DNA of 64,000 nucleotides from CAVRQM01 sp963822705 (GTDB lineage: Bacteria; Pseudomonadota; Alphaproteobacteria; Acetobacterales; Acetobacteraceae): positions 248,001-312,000 of the forward strand of contig CAWGIX010000010.1 in the NCBI GenBank assembly GCA_963822705.1, written 5' to 3'. Within the stretch, counting starts at the first letter, position 1. Each line of letters opens with the position of its first letter. Shown one piece after another: positions 18,454 to 28,003 of the stretch. Below the pieces are notes generated by a model, which made no database searches, was not told the origin of the DNA, and was given only the letters and a program-made list of their open reading frames with translations. A program made the translations under genes and the position numbers.

Positions 18454-20764
18454 ATGCACGACGAGATGCGCCGCCGCGCCGTGTCGCTCGCGGAGCGGCT
18501 GGTGTCGGTGGATGCGCACACCCTGGCGCTGGAGGAGGAAGTAGCCGGCCTGCGCGCGCAATTGACGGGCCGCCCGGCACGGCAGACCGCCGCGAGCGTC
18601 GGGTATGAGCCGCCGCTAGCTCGGCACACTTGGCCGCTTGCCGACGATCCGCGGGCCGAGTTTTCCCGCCTGAGTTCTTATGAGCGGCGCGTCGACGACC
18701 CGGTCATTCTAGCGGCGCGGCAGGGCCAGGCTTTCCTGCATCGCCACAAGCTGACCGGACGGACCCCGGATTTTCCCGGCGCCACGGCAGCGTTGCGCGA
18801 GGCGGCACGCGTGTTGCACGCACCAGAGTCCGGCGCTGCGCCGCATGTGTCGATCGTCATACCGATTCACGGACAGCTTGCCTGGACGCTGAATTGCCTC
18901 GATTCGCTATTCGCGCACGCAGCCCGGGCCAGCGCCGAGATCGTCGTGGTGGACGATGCCTCCGATGACGAGAGCGGCATTTTGCTGCCGCCCCTGGCCG
19001 CTGCCGCGGCGCCGCTGTTGCGCTACGTGCGTCTGGCACGCAACCAGGGTTTCGTCGTCGCCTGCAACGAGGGCGCCGTCGAGGCACGCGGCGGCTTGTT
19101 GGTGCTGCTGAACAACGATACGCGCATCGTGTCCGGCTGGCTGGATGCCCTGGTCGAGTCGTTCGCGCTGCTGCCGCACGCCGGGCTGGTCGGCTCGAAA
19201 CTGCTGTATCCGGACGGCAGCTTGCAGGAAGCCGGCGGCATCATTTGGCGCGACGGCTCGGCCTGGAATTACGGCCGCGGCGACGATCCCAACCGGCCGC
19301 ATTTCAGCCACGCCCGGCAAGTCGATTACGTGTCCGGCGCCTCGATCGCCGTCCCCAAGACACTTTGGCAGGAACTTGGCGGCTTCGACACGCACTACGC
19401 GCCGGCCTACGGCGAGGATGCGGATCTTTGCCTGCGAATCCGCGCTGCCGGCCGCGAGGTCTGGTACCAGCCGCAGTCGCGGGTGATTCACTACGAAGGC
19501 AAGACCTCGGGCACCGATCTGGGAACCGGCGTCAAAGCCCACCAGGTGGTGAACCAGAAAAAGCTGTTCCTGCGCTGGCACGAGCACCTGGCCACGCATC
19601 GGGCGAACGGCCAGTTCCCGTATTTCGAGCGCGAACGCGGCGCGGTGCGGCGCGCGCTTATCGTCGATGCCACCAACCCGACGCCGCGCATGGATGCGGG
19701 CTCGGTCACTACCATCATGACGCTGCGGCTGTTCCAGGAACTGGGCTACAAGCCGTACTTCGTGCCGCAGGATAATTTCCTGTTCGAGCCTGAACACACC
19801 GAAGCATTGCTGCGCAGGGGGGTGGAGTGCGCCTACGCGCCCTACGACGTGGGATTTCCCGACTATATCGCCCGCACGGGGCGTCTGTTCGACGTCGTGC
19901 TGGTGTATCGCGTCGGCATTCTGGACCGCGTGCTGACGGAGTTGCGCCGCCACGCCCCGCAGGCGGCGGTGATGTTTCATGCCATGGACCTGCATTTCCT
20001 GCGCATGCAGCGTGCCGCCGCGCGATCGGGTGATGAGGCGGAGATGCGCGAGGCAGCAGCCATGAGGACACGCGAGCTCGAGCTGATCCGAAAGGTCGAT
20101 TGCACTATCACCCACTCCACCTACGAAAGGGATCTGCTGGGCAGCGAGGTGCCGGGCGCGCCGGTCGTGGTCTGGCCCTTCATGTTCGATTTTTACGGTA
20201 CCTCGGTCGGGTTTGAGGGACGCCGCGACTACTGTTTCCTCGGCGGCTATCGCCACCCGCCCAACATCGACGCCGCGACTTTTTTCGCCAGGGAAATCTT
20301 TCCGCTGATTCGGGCGCGGCAGAAGCGGGTGCATTTCATCGTGGCGGGCGCCAACCCCGGTCCGGACGTGCAGGCGTTGGCCGGGCCGGACGTCGAGGTA
20401 ACAGGGCAGATGGACGATCTGCGCAGCGTGTTCGACCACGTGCGGGTGTTCGTCTGCCCGGTGCGCATCGGCGCCGGCACGAAAGGAAAAATCTCCACCG
20501 CCATGTCGTACGGACTGCCGGTGGTGTCGACCAGTTGCGGTGCGGAGGGCATGGATTTGGTGGATGGCAAGGACGTGCTGATTGCGGACGAGCCGGAAGC
20601 TTTCGCAGAGGCATGCATGCGGGTGCACGAGGACGCGGCGTTGTGGCAGCGGCTTTCCGAGGCGGGACAAGCGCTGGTGCGCGACAAACATTCCGCCGGA
20701 GATGGGGCGGCGCGTGCTGCGCGAGGCGATCGAACGCGCTATGGCGCGCCGGCTGGGATTCTGA
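18454..20764 (+). CDS. Two-domain glycosyltransferase, GT2 plus GT4 (apparent frameshift at 3' end)
   Basis: About 769 residues after correction. A short helical N-terminus (about 1-125) precedes a family-2 domain: SIVIPIHGQ, EIVVVDDASDD, LLNNDTRI, and GEDADLCLRIRAAG, all catalytic features present. The C-terminal half (about 395-769) is family-4-like: LIVDATNPTPRMDAGS, MDLHFLRMQR, YCFLGGYRHPPNIDA, and RIGAGTKGKI. Near 20693 an extra C shifts the frame; without it the protein ends HSPEMGRRVLREAIERAMARR at 20764, whereas the uncorrected frame runs over the next gene's start. The paralogue at 51935 has the same order of a GT2-like and a GT4-like part. It probably builds a surface polysaccharide from two sugars. 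Confidence 0.83.
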
Positions 20765-20798
20765 CCGCAGCAAGTAGCGACGCGGCGGCAGCTGCCCT

Positions 20799-21590
20799 AT
20801 GCTGCGTTCCGTGCGCCACGTAGTCCGATTCGCGTTGATCTTTGCGGCTGCCTTGGCCATCGCGCGTGCCGCCAAACCGCCGCCGCTCGGGCCCAACGAG
20901 AGCGTTGCACCACCGCCGCCTTTCGCTCCGGCTCCAAGCTCCGGCACCGCCCGCCATGTGGCAGCGAGCGGCAGCGGATTCGTCGCGGCACCCGGCTTGG
21001 TGCTGACCAACGCCCACGTCGTGCAAAATTGCAGCGGCGTATTGGCGCGCAACGCCGCGGGGCGCACGGCACGCGGGCGCGTTCGGGCCACCGATACGGA
21101 GCGCGATCTGGCACTGTTGCAGGTGCCAAAGGAGTTCGGGCCGCCGCTGGTGTTTCGCGAATCGCCCATCGTGCTGCGGGGGGAAAGTGTGGTGACCTAC
21201 GGGTTTCCACTCACCGGCTTGCTGTCTTCGGGGCCGACGCTGACCACCGGCAGCATCAGCGCGCTGACTGGGTTGCGCGACACGCCGCTGCACTACACGA
21301 TCAGCGCTCCGGTCCAGCCGGGCAACTCCGGAGGCCCGCTGCTCGATGCGCAGGGGCATGTGATCGGCGTTGTGGTGGCCAAGCTGAACGCCGCACAGGT
21401 TGCGCGGCTGACCGGCGGCGACATTCCGCAAAACGTCAATTTCGCCATCAAGGGCAACGAGGCCTTGGCGTTCTTGCGCGCCTCGGGCGCGGCACCCGCG
21501 ACCGCGGCCAGTACCGGCCCGGAGCTGCACGCCTCGGCGATCGGCGAAATCGCCAATCCGGGCACGGCATTCTTGCAGTGCCTTCGATAG
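20799..21590 (+). CDS. Trypsin-like serine protease (S1C/HtrA-type, no PDZ)
   Basis: A 263-residue exported protease. An N-terminal hydrophobic segment (FALIFAAALAIARA) serves as signal peptide or anchor, followed by a proline-rich linker. The catalytic triad is His in TNAHVV (about residue 72), Asp in TERDLALL (about 106) and Ser in QPGNSGGPLLD (about 180). No PDZ domain follows; the tail is alanine-rich. The lack of a PDZ separates it from DegP/DegQ. It is preceded by the glycosyltransferase and followed after about 100 nt by the Liv operon, with no evident functional link to either. Confidence 0.82.
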   Translation: MLRSVRHVVRFALIFAAALAIARAAKPPPLGPNESVAPPPPFAPAPSSGTARHVAASGSGFVAAPGLVLTNAHVVQNCSGVLARNAAGRTARGRVRATDTERDLALLQVPKEFGPPLVFRESPIVLRGESVVTYGFPLTGLLSSGPTLTTGSISALTGLRDTPLHYTISAPVQPGNSGGPLLDAQGHVIGVVVAKLNAAQVARLTGGDIPQNVNFAIKGNEALAFLRASGAAPATAASTGPELHASAIGEIANPGTAFLQCLR

Positions 21591-21688
21591 GACACGCTGC
21601 TTGCGGAGGCGGACGGCTCGACTTACACTGAGCTCAAGCGTCGCGCATCGCGTCATAAGAATCAACGGGATTTGCCGAGGAGAACGTC

Positions 21689-22945
21689 GTGACTGGAAAC
21701 ATTCTGCCGGTGATCGAGCGCCGCACTCTGATCAGGGGCGCGGCCGTGTCGGGCCTGGGCGCGCTCGCGGCACCGTTCGTAACCACCGCGCGCGCCGCCG
21801 ACACTGTCAAATTCGGGATGGACAATACGCTGACCGGCACCTACGCCGAGCTCGGCAGGAACGAGCAGATCGGTTGCGCTCTGGCGATCGAGCAGATCAA
21901 CGCCAAGGGCGGCATTCTAGGCCGCCAGGCGGAACTGCTGGTCGAGGACTCGACCAGTGCGGACACCGGCACCGCGGTCCAGAAGGCGCACAAGCTGATA
22001 GATCGCGACAAGATCGATTTTCTGCTCGGCAACGTGAACTCGGCCATGGCGATCGCGCTGGGCCAGGTTTCCAACCAGGCCGGCCTGCTGCAGATCGTCA
22101 CCGGCGGGCACACCGATAGCGTGACCGGCACGGACTGCCACTGGAACGTGTTTCGCGTCTGCAACACGACCCGGATGGAGGTCAACTCGGTTGCAAAGAC
22201 GCTGTTCGCCAAATACGGCAAGCGCTGGTACTTCATTACGCCGGACTATGCGTTCGGCCACACGCTGCAACAGGGATTCGAGGCGAGCCTGAAACAATTC
22301 GGCGGTACCGAGGTGGGTGCCGCTTTGGCGCCGCTCGGCACCTCCGACTTTTCCTCGTACCTGATCCAGGCACAGGCGGCCAATCCCGACGTGCTCATCT
22401 TTTTGATGGCTGGCGAGGACATGGTGAACGCGCTGAAGCAGGCAGTGCAGTTCGGCCTCGACAAGCGCGTTCACATCGCCGGCGCACAGCAGGAACTGGA
22501 AGTTCTGGAGGGCTTGCCGCCGGAGGCCCGCATCGGCACCTGGGTCTTCGAGTGGTACTGGAAGCAACCCGGCGTGCCGCATGTCGACCAGTTCGTCGCC
22601 GACATTAAGAAAAAGACCGGCAAGGTTCCGACCGCGCGCCACTTTTTCGGCTACGTCGCGACCTGGACCTGTGCGCTGGTTGCCAACCAGGAGAAAACGA
22701 TGGACGCGGTCCGCCTGGCCCGCGCGCTCGAAGGATTCAAGCTGCCGCCCGAGATTGCGCTGATGCCGAACGATCCGTTCTACCGGGCGGGCGACCATCA
22801 GCTCATGCCCTCGCTCTATGTCGGCCACGCGGTGGCCCAGGGTGCCGCGCCGGACGACCTGTTCCAGGTGGACGAGGTGGTCAAGGGCACGGAGGTGGCG
22901 CCGCCGGTCGATGCCACGGGCTGCCACCTGAAATGGCCGAGCTGA
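21689..22945 (+). CDS. Periplasmic binding protein of a Liv-type ABC importer
   Basis: Substrate-binding component of a branched-chain amino-acid/amide-type importer, 418 residues. It has a twin-arginine signal (ERRTLIRGAAVSG) rather than a Sec signal and continues VKFGMDNTLTGTYAELGRNEQIG, the usual family start. The GTG start at 21689 has GAGGAG upstream. Substrate cannot be told: family members bind Leu/Ile/Val, urea, short amides or aromatic acids. It heads the operon with two permease and two ATPase genes. Two hairpins follow the stop codon and may set a higher expression of this gene than of those downstream. Confidence 0.88.
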   Translation: MTGNILPVIERRTLIRGAAVSGLGALAAPFVTTARAADTVKFGMDNTLTGTYAELGRNEQIGCALAIEQINAKGGILGRQAELLVEDSTSADTGTAVQKAHKLIDRDKIDFLLGNVNSAMAIALGQVSNQAGLLQIVTGGHTDSVTGTDCHWNVFRVCNTTRMEVNSVAKTLFAKYGKRWYFITPDYAFGHTLQQGFEASLKQFGGTEVGAALAPLGTSDFSSYLIQAQAANPDVLIFLMAGEDMVNALKQAVQFGLDKRVHIAGAQQELEVLEGLPPEARIGTWVFEWYWKQPGVPHVDQFVADIKKKTGKVPTARHFFGYVATWTCALVANQEKTMDAVRLARALEGFKLPPEIALMPNDPFYRAGDHQLMPSLYVGHAVAQGAAPDDLFQVDEVVKGTEVAPPVDATGCHLKWPS

Positions 22946-22963
22946 GTCCGCAAGGTAATCTTT

Positions 22964-23007
22964 GCGACGGCCTGGACGCGTCGCATCATTCCGCATATCA
23001 AGCGGAA
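22964..23007 (+). promoter_or_regulatory. Two hairpins between binding-protein and permease genes
   Basis: GCGACG (22964-22969) pairs with CGTCGC (22979-22984), and TTCCGC (22989-22994) pairs with GCGGAA (23002-23007). The second hairpin covers the purine-rich stretch just ahead of the probable TTG start of the permease gene at 23013. Such hairpins after binding-protein genes usually block 3' exonucleases or lower downstream translation. Folding is inferred by eye. Confidence 0.45.
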
Positions 23008-23012
23008 CGGAA

Positions 23013-23879
23013 TTGACCCAGCTCGTCCTATTCAATCTCGTCAACGGGCTGATCGTCGGCGCGTTCTACGCGTTGATGGCGCTTGGTCTTTCCCTCATTC
23101 TCAATCTCTCGGGCGTCATCAATTTCGCCCATGGCGGGTTTCTGGCGCTGGGCGGCTATCTCGCTTTTACGCTGATTCCGTTCGTCGGCTTTTGGGGCGC
23201 GCTGGCGCTAGCACCGATCCTCACCGCGGTGGTCGGGCTGCTGATCGAGCGGGTCTTCATTCGCCGCCTCTATGGTCGCGATCCCTTGTACAGCCTTTTG
23301 CTGACGTTCGGGCTCGCCTTCATGTTCGAGGACGGCATCCGCTACACCTGGGGCGCCTCGACCGTGCCGTTCGCCGTCCCCGGCTGGCTGTCGGCGCCGC
23401 TCAGCACAAGCTTCTTTTTCCTGACCGGTTATCGGCTGTTCATGGTGCTGCTGGTGGTCGCTGCGGTGGGCGGGCTGTTCTTCGTGCTGGGCCGCACCCG
23501 GCTCGGCATGCGCATCCGAGCGGGTACGCTCGATCTTGAAACGGTTTCGGTGCTCGGCGTCAACGTGTCGCTGCTGCGCAACGTCAATTTCGGTCTCGGC
23601 ATCTATCTGGCGGGCCTCGCCGGCGTGCTCGCGGCCGGGATGCTGGGGCTGGCGCCGACCATCGGTAGCACGCTTATCATGCCGAGTTTTGTCGCCATCA
23701 TCATCGGCGGCCTCGGCAGCCTGCCGGGCACGCTGTTGGGCGGGTTGCTGATCGGCGCCGCCTCCGGCCTCGTCACCGTGTTCATGCCCTCGGCGTCCGA
23801 GGCGGTCATCTACGTGCTCATGGCGCTGGTGCTGCTGGTGCGCCCGCGCGGTCTGCTGGGGGAGGAGGGACGCTTTTGA
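23013..23879 (+). CDS. livH: Liv-type ABC importer inner-membrane permease (LivH)
   Basis: About 288 residues with eight hydrophobic segments. The N-terminus LVNGLIVGAFYALMALGLS and the INFAHGGFLALGGY motif are characteristic of LivH. I prefer the TTG at 23013 because the family usually begins with a short stretch before QLxxNGL; an upstream ATG at 22962 would add 17 untypical residues. It overlaps livM by 4 nt (ATT-to-TGA region TTTTGA with TTG start). Codons for the conserved cytoplasmic EAA-like loop (GLGSLPGTLLGGLLIG) are intact. Confidence 0.88.
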   Translation: MTQLVLFNLVNGLIVGAFYALMALGLSLILNLSGVINFAHGGFLALGGYLAFTLIPFVGFWGALALAPILTAVVGLLIERVFIRRLYGRDPLYSLLLTFGLAFMFEDGIRYTWGASTVPFAVPGWLSAPLSTSFFFLTGYRLFMVLLVVAAVGGLFFVLGRTRLGMRIRAGTLDLETVSVLGVNVSLLRNVNFGLGIYLAGLAGVLAAGMLGLAPTIGSTLIMPSFVAIIIGGLGSLPGTLLGGLLIGAASGLVTVFMPSASEAVIYVLMALVLLVRPRGLLGEEGRF

Positions 23880-24832
23880 AACGTCCGCTCCTGGGCAGGC
23901 GTGCGGCCGATGCCGTGGTCTGGCTGTTGTTGCTGACCGCCCCGTACTGGCTGGTCCTGGTCGGCGGCTACACCCCGCTCGGCACCCGCATGGTGGTGCT
24001 GGGCCTGGCCGCCATGTCGCTCAACTTCCTGCTCGGGTTCACCGGGGTGCTGTCGTTCGGGCATGCCGCCTATTTCGGACTGGGCGCCTATGGCGCGGGG
24101 CTCACGCTCAAATACCTGGCCGACAGTTCGCTGCTCGCGATTCTGGTCGGCACCGCGGCGGGCGGCGTTGCCGCCGCCGTCATCGGGGCGCTGATCGCCC
24201 GCCTGCGCGGCGTGTATTTCGCCATGGTCACGATCGCCTTCGGTCAGGTATTCTACTTCATCGCCTTTCGCTGGAACAGCGTGACCGGCGGCGACGACGG
24301 CCTGTCCGGCTGGCACCGCGCGCCGATCGACCTTGGCTTTGCAAAAATCGACATCGTTCATGGCGACAAGGCTTTTTACTACCTGGTCCTCGCGGCCTTC
24401 GCGATCGCCGTCGGCGTAATGGCGGCGCTGCTGCGCTCGCCGTTCGGCCGCACCTTGCTCGCCATCCGCGAGAACGAGCGGCGCGCCCGCTTTCTCGGTA
24501 TCCCTGTCGACCGCCACATCTGGCTCTCCTGGCTGGTATCCTGCACGTTTGTGAGCTTGGCGGGCACGCTCTATGGACTGCTCAACAACTTTGCCGACCC
24601 GCACGATCTGCGCTGGGACCAGTCGGGCGATTTCGTCATTATGGCGGTGCTCGGCGGTATGCGCTCGTTCTGGGGACCGCTGATCGGCGCCGTCATCTTC
24701 GTGGCGCTGCAGGACTACGTCTCCAGCGCGACGGAAAACTGGATGTCGTTCATCGGCCTGTTCTTCGTCCTGGTTGTGCTGTTTTTTCCGCGCGGCGTCC
24801 TGGGCATCGTGCAGCGCAAGGCGGCAAGATGA
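23876..24832 (+). CDS. livM: Liv-type ABC importer inner-membrane permease (LivM)
   Basis: A 318-residue permease partner of LivH. Family hallmarks are LNFLLGFTGVLSFGHAAYFGLGAY near the N-terminus and LLAIRENERRARFLGI in the cytoplasmic loop. It begins with TTG overlapping the livH stop and its own stop overlaps the livG ATG (ATGA). The order livH-livM-livG-livF is standard. Its C-terminal helix (SFIGLFFVLVVLFFPRGVLG) is complete, so the gene looks intact. Confidence 0.9.
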   Translation: MKRPLLGRRAADAVVWLLLLTAPYWLVLVGGYTPLGTRMVVLGLAAMSLNFLLGFTGVLSFGHAAYFGLGAYGAGLTLKYLADSSLLAILVGTAAGGVAAAVIGALIARLRGVYFAMVTIAFGQVFYFIAFRWNSVTGGDDGLSGWHRAPIDLGFAKIDIVHGDKAFYYLVLAAFAIAVGVMAALLRSPFGRTLLAIRENERRARFLGIPVDRHIWLSWLVSCTFVSLAGTLYGLLNNFADPHDLRWDQSGDFVIMAVLGGMRSFWGPLIGAVIFVALQDYVSSATENWMSFIGLFFVLVVLFFPRGVLGIVQRKAAR

Positions 24833-25593
24833 GTCTGCTGCATGTCGACAACGTCTCCCGCCTCTACGGCAGCCTGGTCGCCGTCAACGGCGTCTCGATG
24901 ACCGTCGACGCCGGGGAGCTGGTCGCCGTGATCGGCCCGAACGGCGCCGGCAAGACGACCTTTTTCAACATGGTCAGCGGCTTCGTCTCGCCGAGCTCGG
25001 GCCGCATCCTGTTCGACGGCCACGACATCACGGCGTTGCTTCCGGCCCGCCGCGTCTGGCGCGGCATCGCGCGCACGTTCCAGATCACCGAAGTGTTCCC
25101 CGAACTTTCGGTGCGGGACAATCTGCGCATCGCCGTCGAGGTCGCTTCCGGCCATCGGCTGCGTGCTTTCCTCTCCCGCCGTCAGACCGAACAGGTGCGG
25201 TCCCGCGCCGGCGAACTTTTGCAACTGGGCGGCCTCGAAAGCCTGGCGGATCAACTCGTAGGCGAGCTGAGCCATGGCCACCAGCGTGCGACCGAGATCA
25301 TGATGGCGCTGGCGTTGCGCCCGCGCCTGCTGCTCCTGGACGAGCCGACCGCGGGCATGGGCGACCAGGAGACCCATGACACCGCACGCCTGATCCGTCG
25401 CCTGCACCGGCAGGAAGGACTCTCGATCGTGCTGATCGAGCACGACATGCGCATGGTGTTCCACCTCGCGGACCGGATCATGGTGCTGGCCGAAGGCAGC
25501 CTGCTGGCCGAAGGAACACCCCAAAAGATCGCTGCCGACGAGCTTGTTCAGGCGGCCTATCTCGGGCAGGTCCATCATGGACAAGCGGCGTGA
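24829..25593 (+). CDS. livG: Liv-type ABC importer ATP-binding protein (LivG)
   Basis: A 254-residue ATPase. Walker A is GPNGAGKTTFF (about residues 37-47), the signature is LSHGHQRATEI (an uncommon SHGHQ form shared with urea/amide-type systems), Walker B is LLLLDEPTAGM, and the switch His is in IEHDMRMV. The LSHGHQ signature and the GMGDQET sequence resemble the Urt-type and aromatic/amide importers rather than E. coli LivG (inference). It overlaps livF by 17 nt. Confidence 0.92.
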   Translation: MSLLHVDNVSRLYGSLVAVNGVSMTVDAGELVAVIGPNGAGKTTFFNMVSGFVSPSSGRILFDGHDITALLPARRVWRGIARTFQITEVFPELSVRDNLRIAVEVASGHRLRAFLSRRQTEQVRSRAGELLQLGGLESLADQLVGELSHGHQRATEIMMALALRPRLLLLDEPTAGMGDQETHDTARLIRRLHRQEGLSIVLIEHDMRMVFHLADRIMVLAEGSLLAEGTPQKIAADELVQAAYLGQVHHGQAA

Positions 25594-26350
25594 CACCGAC
25601 GCGGTGGTTGAAGCCGCCGGACTGCACACCTATTACGGCACCAGCCACATTCTGCATGGCATTGGACTGAATGTGCGGCAGGGCGAAATCGTCACCTTGC
25701 TCGGGCGCAACGGTGCCGGGAAAACCACGACGCTGCGCAGCCTGGTCGGCCTGACCCCGCCGCGGCAGGGCAGCGTGCGCCTGTTCGGCCAGACCACGAC
25801 AAGCTGGCCGCCGTACCGCATTGCCATGCTCGGCGTCGGCTACGTGCCTGAAGGCCGCCGCATCTTTCCCAACCTGACGGTCGAGGAGAATCTGAAAGTA
25901 CCGCGCGAGCGGCCGGGGCCGTGGACGATCGCACGCGTCTACGAGCTGTTTCCGAGGCTGGCGCAGCGCCGCACCAACAAGGGGCGGCAGCTCTCGGGCG
26001 GCGAGCAGGAAATGCTGGCCATCGCCCGCGCGCTGGTGCTTAATCCGCGCCTGATCATCTTGGATGAACCGTCCCAGGGCTTGGCGCCGCTCATCGTTCA
26101 GGAAGTGTTTCGCATCGTGGTCGCAGCGCGCGAAGAGGGCATTTCGGTGCTGCTGGTGGAACAGAACGTGCGCGCCGCTGTGGCCATTGCCGATCGCGCC
26201 TACGTATTCGACGATGGCCGCGTGGTCTGGTCCGGTGCCGCCGCCGAATTCGCGCAAGACGAGGATCGGGTACGCGCGCTCGCCGGCGCCAGCGCGGAGA
26301 GCTGGGAGCTCGACGAGGCGGACCGGCAGCGCGAGGGCGTAGAAACCTGA
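25577..26350 (+). CDS. livF: Liv-type ABC importer ATP-binding protein (LivF)
   Basis: A 257-residue ATPase, last gene of the importer operon. Walker A is GRNGAGKTTTLRS, the signature LSGGEQEMLAIAR, Walker B LIILDEPSQGL and the switch region VEQNVRAA. The start is ATG 25577, inside the end of livG; a longer upstream version would only add untypical residues. The stop codon lies inside the left arm of a 10-bp inverted repeat that also holds the stop of the convergent methyltransferase gene. Confidence 0.92.
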   Translation: MDKRRDTDAVVEAAGLHTYYGTSHILHGIGLNVRQGEIVTLLGRNGAGKTTTLRSLVGLTPPRQGSVRLFGQTTTSWPPYRIAMLGVGYVPEGRRIFPNLTVEENLKVPRERPGPWTIARVYELFPRLAQRRTNKGRQLSGGEQEMLAIARALVLNPRLIILDEPSQGLAPLIVQEVFRIVVAAREEGISVLLVEQNVRAAVAIADRAYVFDDGRVVWSGAAAEFAQDEDRVRALAGASAESWELDEADRQREGVET

Positions 26351-26383
26351 GCGGAGCGGCAGGACTCGCCGGTTCCGCTCAGG
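26346..26383. terminator. Bidirectional terminator-like hairpin between convergent genes
   Basis: CCTGAGCGGA (26346-26355) and TCCGCTCAGG (26374-26383) are a perfect 10-bp inverted repeat with an 18-nt loop. Each arm contains the stop codon of one flanking gene (livF rightward, methyltransferase leftward). No T-tract follows, so it may work with Rho or protect 3' ends. Confidence 0.6.
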
Positions 26384-27263
26384 ACTCCCGACGCCGCAAC
26401 ACGTAGCACTGTGTCCAAACCAGCGCGGACAGGATTGGCGCATCGCGGATCACACGCTCCAGCGCAGCCGCAGCCGCCTGGGCCGGGCGCCCCCCGACTT
26501 CGGCCAGCACCGGGATGTAGAGGGCGCGGCGCGCCTCCGCCTCTATGGCGAATCCGGCCGCGCGCAGCTGAGCTTGCAAGGCGCTCCGCGTCAGCCGGTT
26601 TGTGTGGCCCAGGTCGGCCGTGGTGCCGTAGATATGCTTGGCCAAGGCGAGCATGGGGCGCAAGCTGAGCAGGCGGCCGAAGAGTTCGGCGGTGCTGTAC
26701 GCTTGCGGGGTGGTCAGCACCAGCACCCCACCGGGCCGCAGCGCTTGGCACAGCTTCTGAAGGGCTATTTGCGAGCGGTTTGGCGGGAGGTGTTCCAGCA
26801 CTTCGGAGCACAGCGCGAGATCGAACCCCTCGGCATCGAGTTCGCAGAGGTCTCCCTGGTGCGTAATCACGCCCGGCAATGCTGCAACACCTGCCAGGAA
26901 CGTCGGATTGATGTCCACGGCTAGTATTTGGCAGCCCTGGCTCGACAGGTGTCGCGTAAACAGGCCCGCGCCGACTCCCACTTCCAATACCCGGCGCGCG
27001 CCAGGAGCAATCTGCGCGTCCAATGCGGCTGTCACCCACTCGCGGCGGGTCGTATGCAGCCAGCGGCGTGTGGGGTTAGGATCGGAATACAGGTTTGCCT
27101 GAAACGCAACGTCGCTCTGCGCAAGCGCGCGCCGGGCTTTGATTGCGTCTGCGGCCAAAGGTGAGATCTCCTTTCTGCGTGCGCCAAAGCGCCCAACTCC
27201 GGCCCGGCTTGCCGTTTCCCAAAAAGCTGCGCGGAGTCCCGCCGAATTCGCCGGTCGTGTCAA
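26379..27263 (-). CDS. SAM-dependent methyltransferase
   Basis: A 294-residue class I methyltransferase. The SAM loop is VLEVGVGAGLFTRHL (about residue 92), followed by the acidic VDIN strand, FDLALCSEVLEHLPP and LRPGGVLVLTTPQAYST. These are the features of glycan/lipid or UbiG-like methyltransferases; the C-terminal part is divergent. It is convergent to livF and shares the terminator-like hairpin. A decayed sugar-oxidoreductase remnant lies upstream, so it may have belonged to a former glycan locus. Confidence 0.8.
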   Translation of the reverse strand: MTRPANSAGLRAAFWETASRAGVGRFGARRKEISPLAADAIKARRALAQSDVAFQANLYSDPNPTRRWLHTTRREWVTAALDAQIAPGARRVLEVGVGAGLFTRHLSSQGCQILAVDINPTFLAGVAALPGVITHQGDLCELDAEGFDLALCSEVLEHLPPNRSQIALQKLCQALRPGGVLVLTTPQAYSTAELFGRLLSLRPMLALAKHIYGTTADLGHTNRLTRSALQAQLRAAGFAIEAEARRALYIPVLAEVGGRPAQAAAAALERVIRDAPILSALVWTQCYVLRRRES

Positions 27264-27304
27264 CGTCCCTTCCTCACCGGACAGATCGAGTGGTACCTAA
27301 ACCG

Positions 27305-27595
27305 GAGCTCGCTGCTCCCTACATCGAAGAAAAAGGCTTGCACTGGCGCGCCAGCTCCAGCGCCGCGATACTATGCTCGGTGTGCAGGTGATGCGGCGAG
27401 CAGACATGCACGATCTCCGGGTTGGTCTCCCGCAGCATGGGTGCCGAGTGGTCGAACGGCGGCGCATGACCGAACGCGCTAGCGCCCGCAAGCGTCCGTC
27501 CGCAAACCCCGACCCCCCCAAGCTCACGGATGGCCGACATACACATTTGCTATGCCGCCGGTCCCGATCGCGACGCGGGCAGACGAGGCCATCAT
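27305..27595 (-). pseudogene. N-terminal remnant of a Gfo/Idh/MocA oxidoreductase
   Basis: From ATG 27595 the frame reads RVAIGTGGIANV, an NAD-binding loop. It then stops soon after, while the neighbouring frame (27319-27546) continues with AIRELGGVGVCG, MLRETNPEIVHVCSPHH and HTEHSIAALELARQCKPF, the usual course of Gfo/Idh/MocA sugar dehydrogenases. The sequence ends at the point where the EKP catalytic motif should appear. So about 95 residues remain, with at least one frameshift and no C-terminal domain. This is a broken gene rather than a single-base error. Confidence 0.7.
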
Positions 27596-28003
27596 GGTTT
27601 GCGCCCCGCAATGTCGAACCTGGCCGCCGTCGTGGTGGCGGCCAGGTACTCATACCGCACCCTCGCGTAGCGCGCTGGTTCCGCCTTCCTCGGGTCCTGC
27701 TCTGCCTCCAGGACCAGCCATCCTTCGTGCTGCGTCGCCTTTTTTGCCCCTTGCAAATCGTTGCCGCAAACCAGATCACCTCAATTCGCCTTGCAGGTCA
27801 CGAATTGCGCTGCTGCACCAGGTGTCGGGCCAGAACGTTCGGATAGTAGTCGATTGCGGTAATCGCTCGAATACCCGCGCTCGCATCTCCGGCTTCACGC
27901 AACTCGCATTGCAAATCACGTTCGACACCGTCGATTAGAAACATGGCGAGCCGCGCCACATCCACGATCGTGGTTGGCTTGGCAAACACCAATCCGCGAT
28001 GGC
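27596..28003. other. Gene-poor stretch upstream of the remnant
   Basis: About 410 nt without a convincing gene. On the minus strand a 69-codon frame (27798-28007) begins MSHRGLVFAKPTTIVDVARLAMFLIDG and faintly recalls the start of FkbM-type methyltransferases, but the SAM loop is missing and I would not call it a gene. It is likely decayed DNA. Confidence 0.4.

Noticed and set aside
15529..18561. A 1010-codon frame spanning the epimerase region, the GW protein and a methyltransferase
   Set aside because: The part opposite the epimerase has no family features and is the reverse strand of a real gene; the rest is two proteins joined by an indel.
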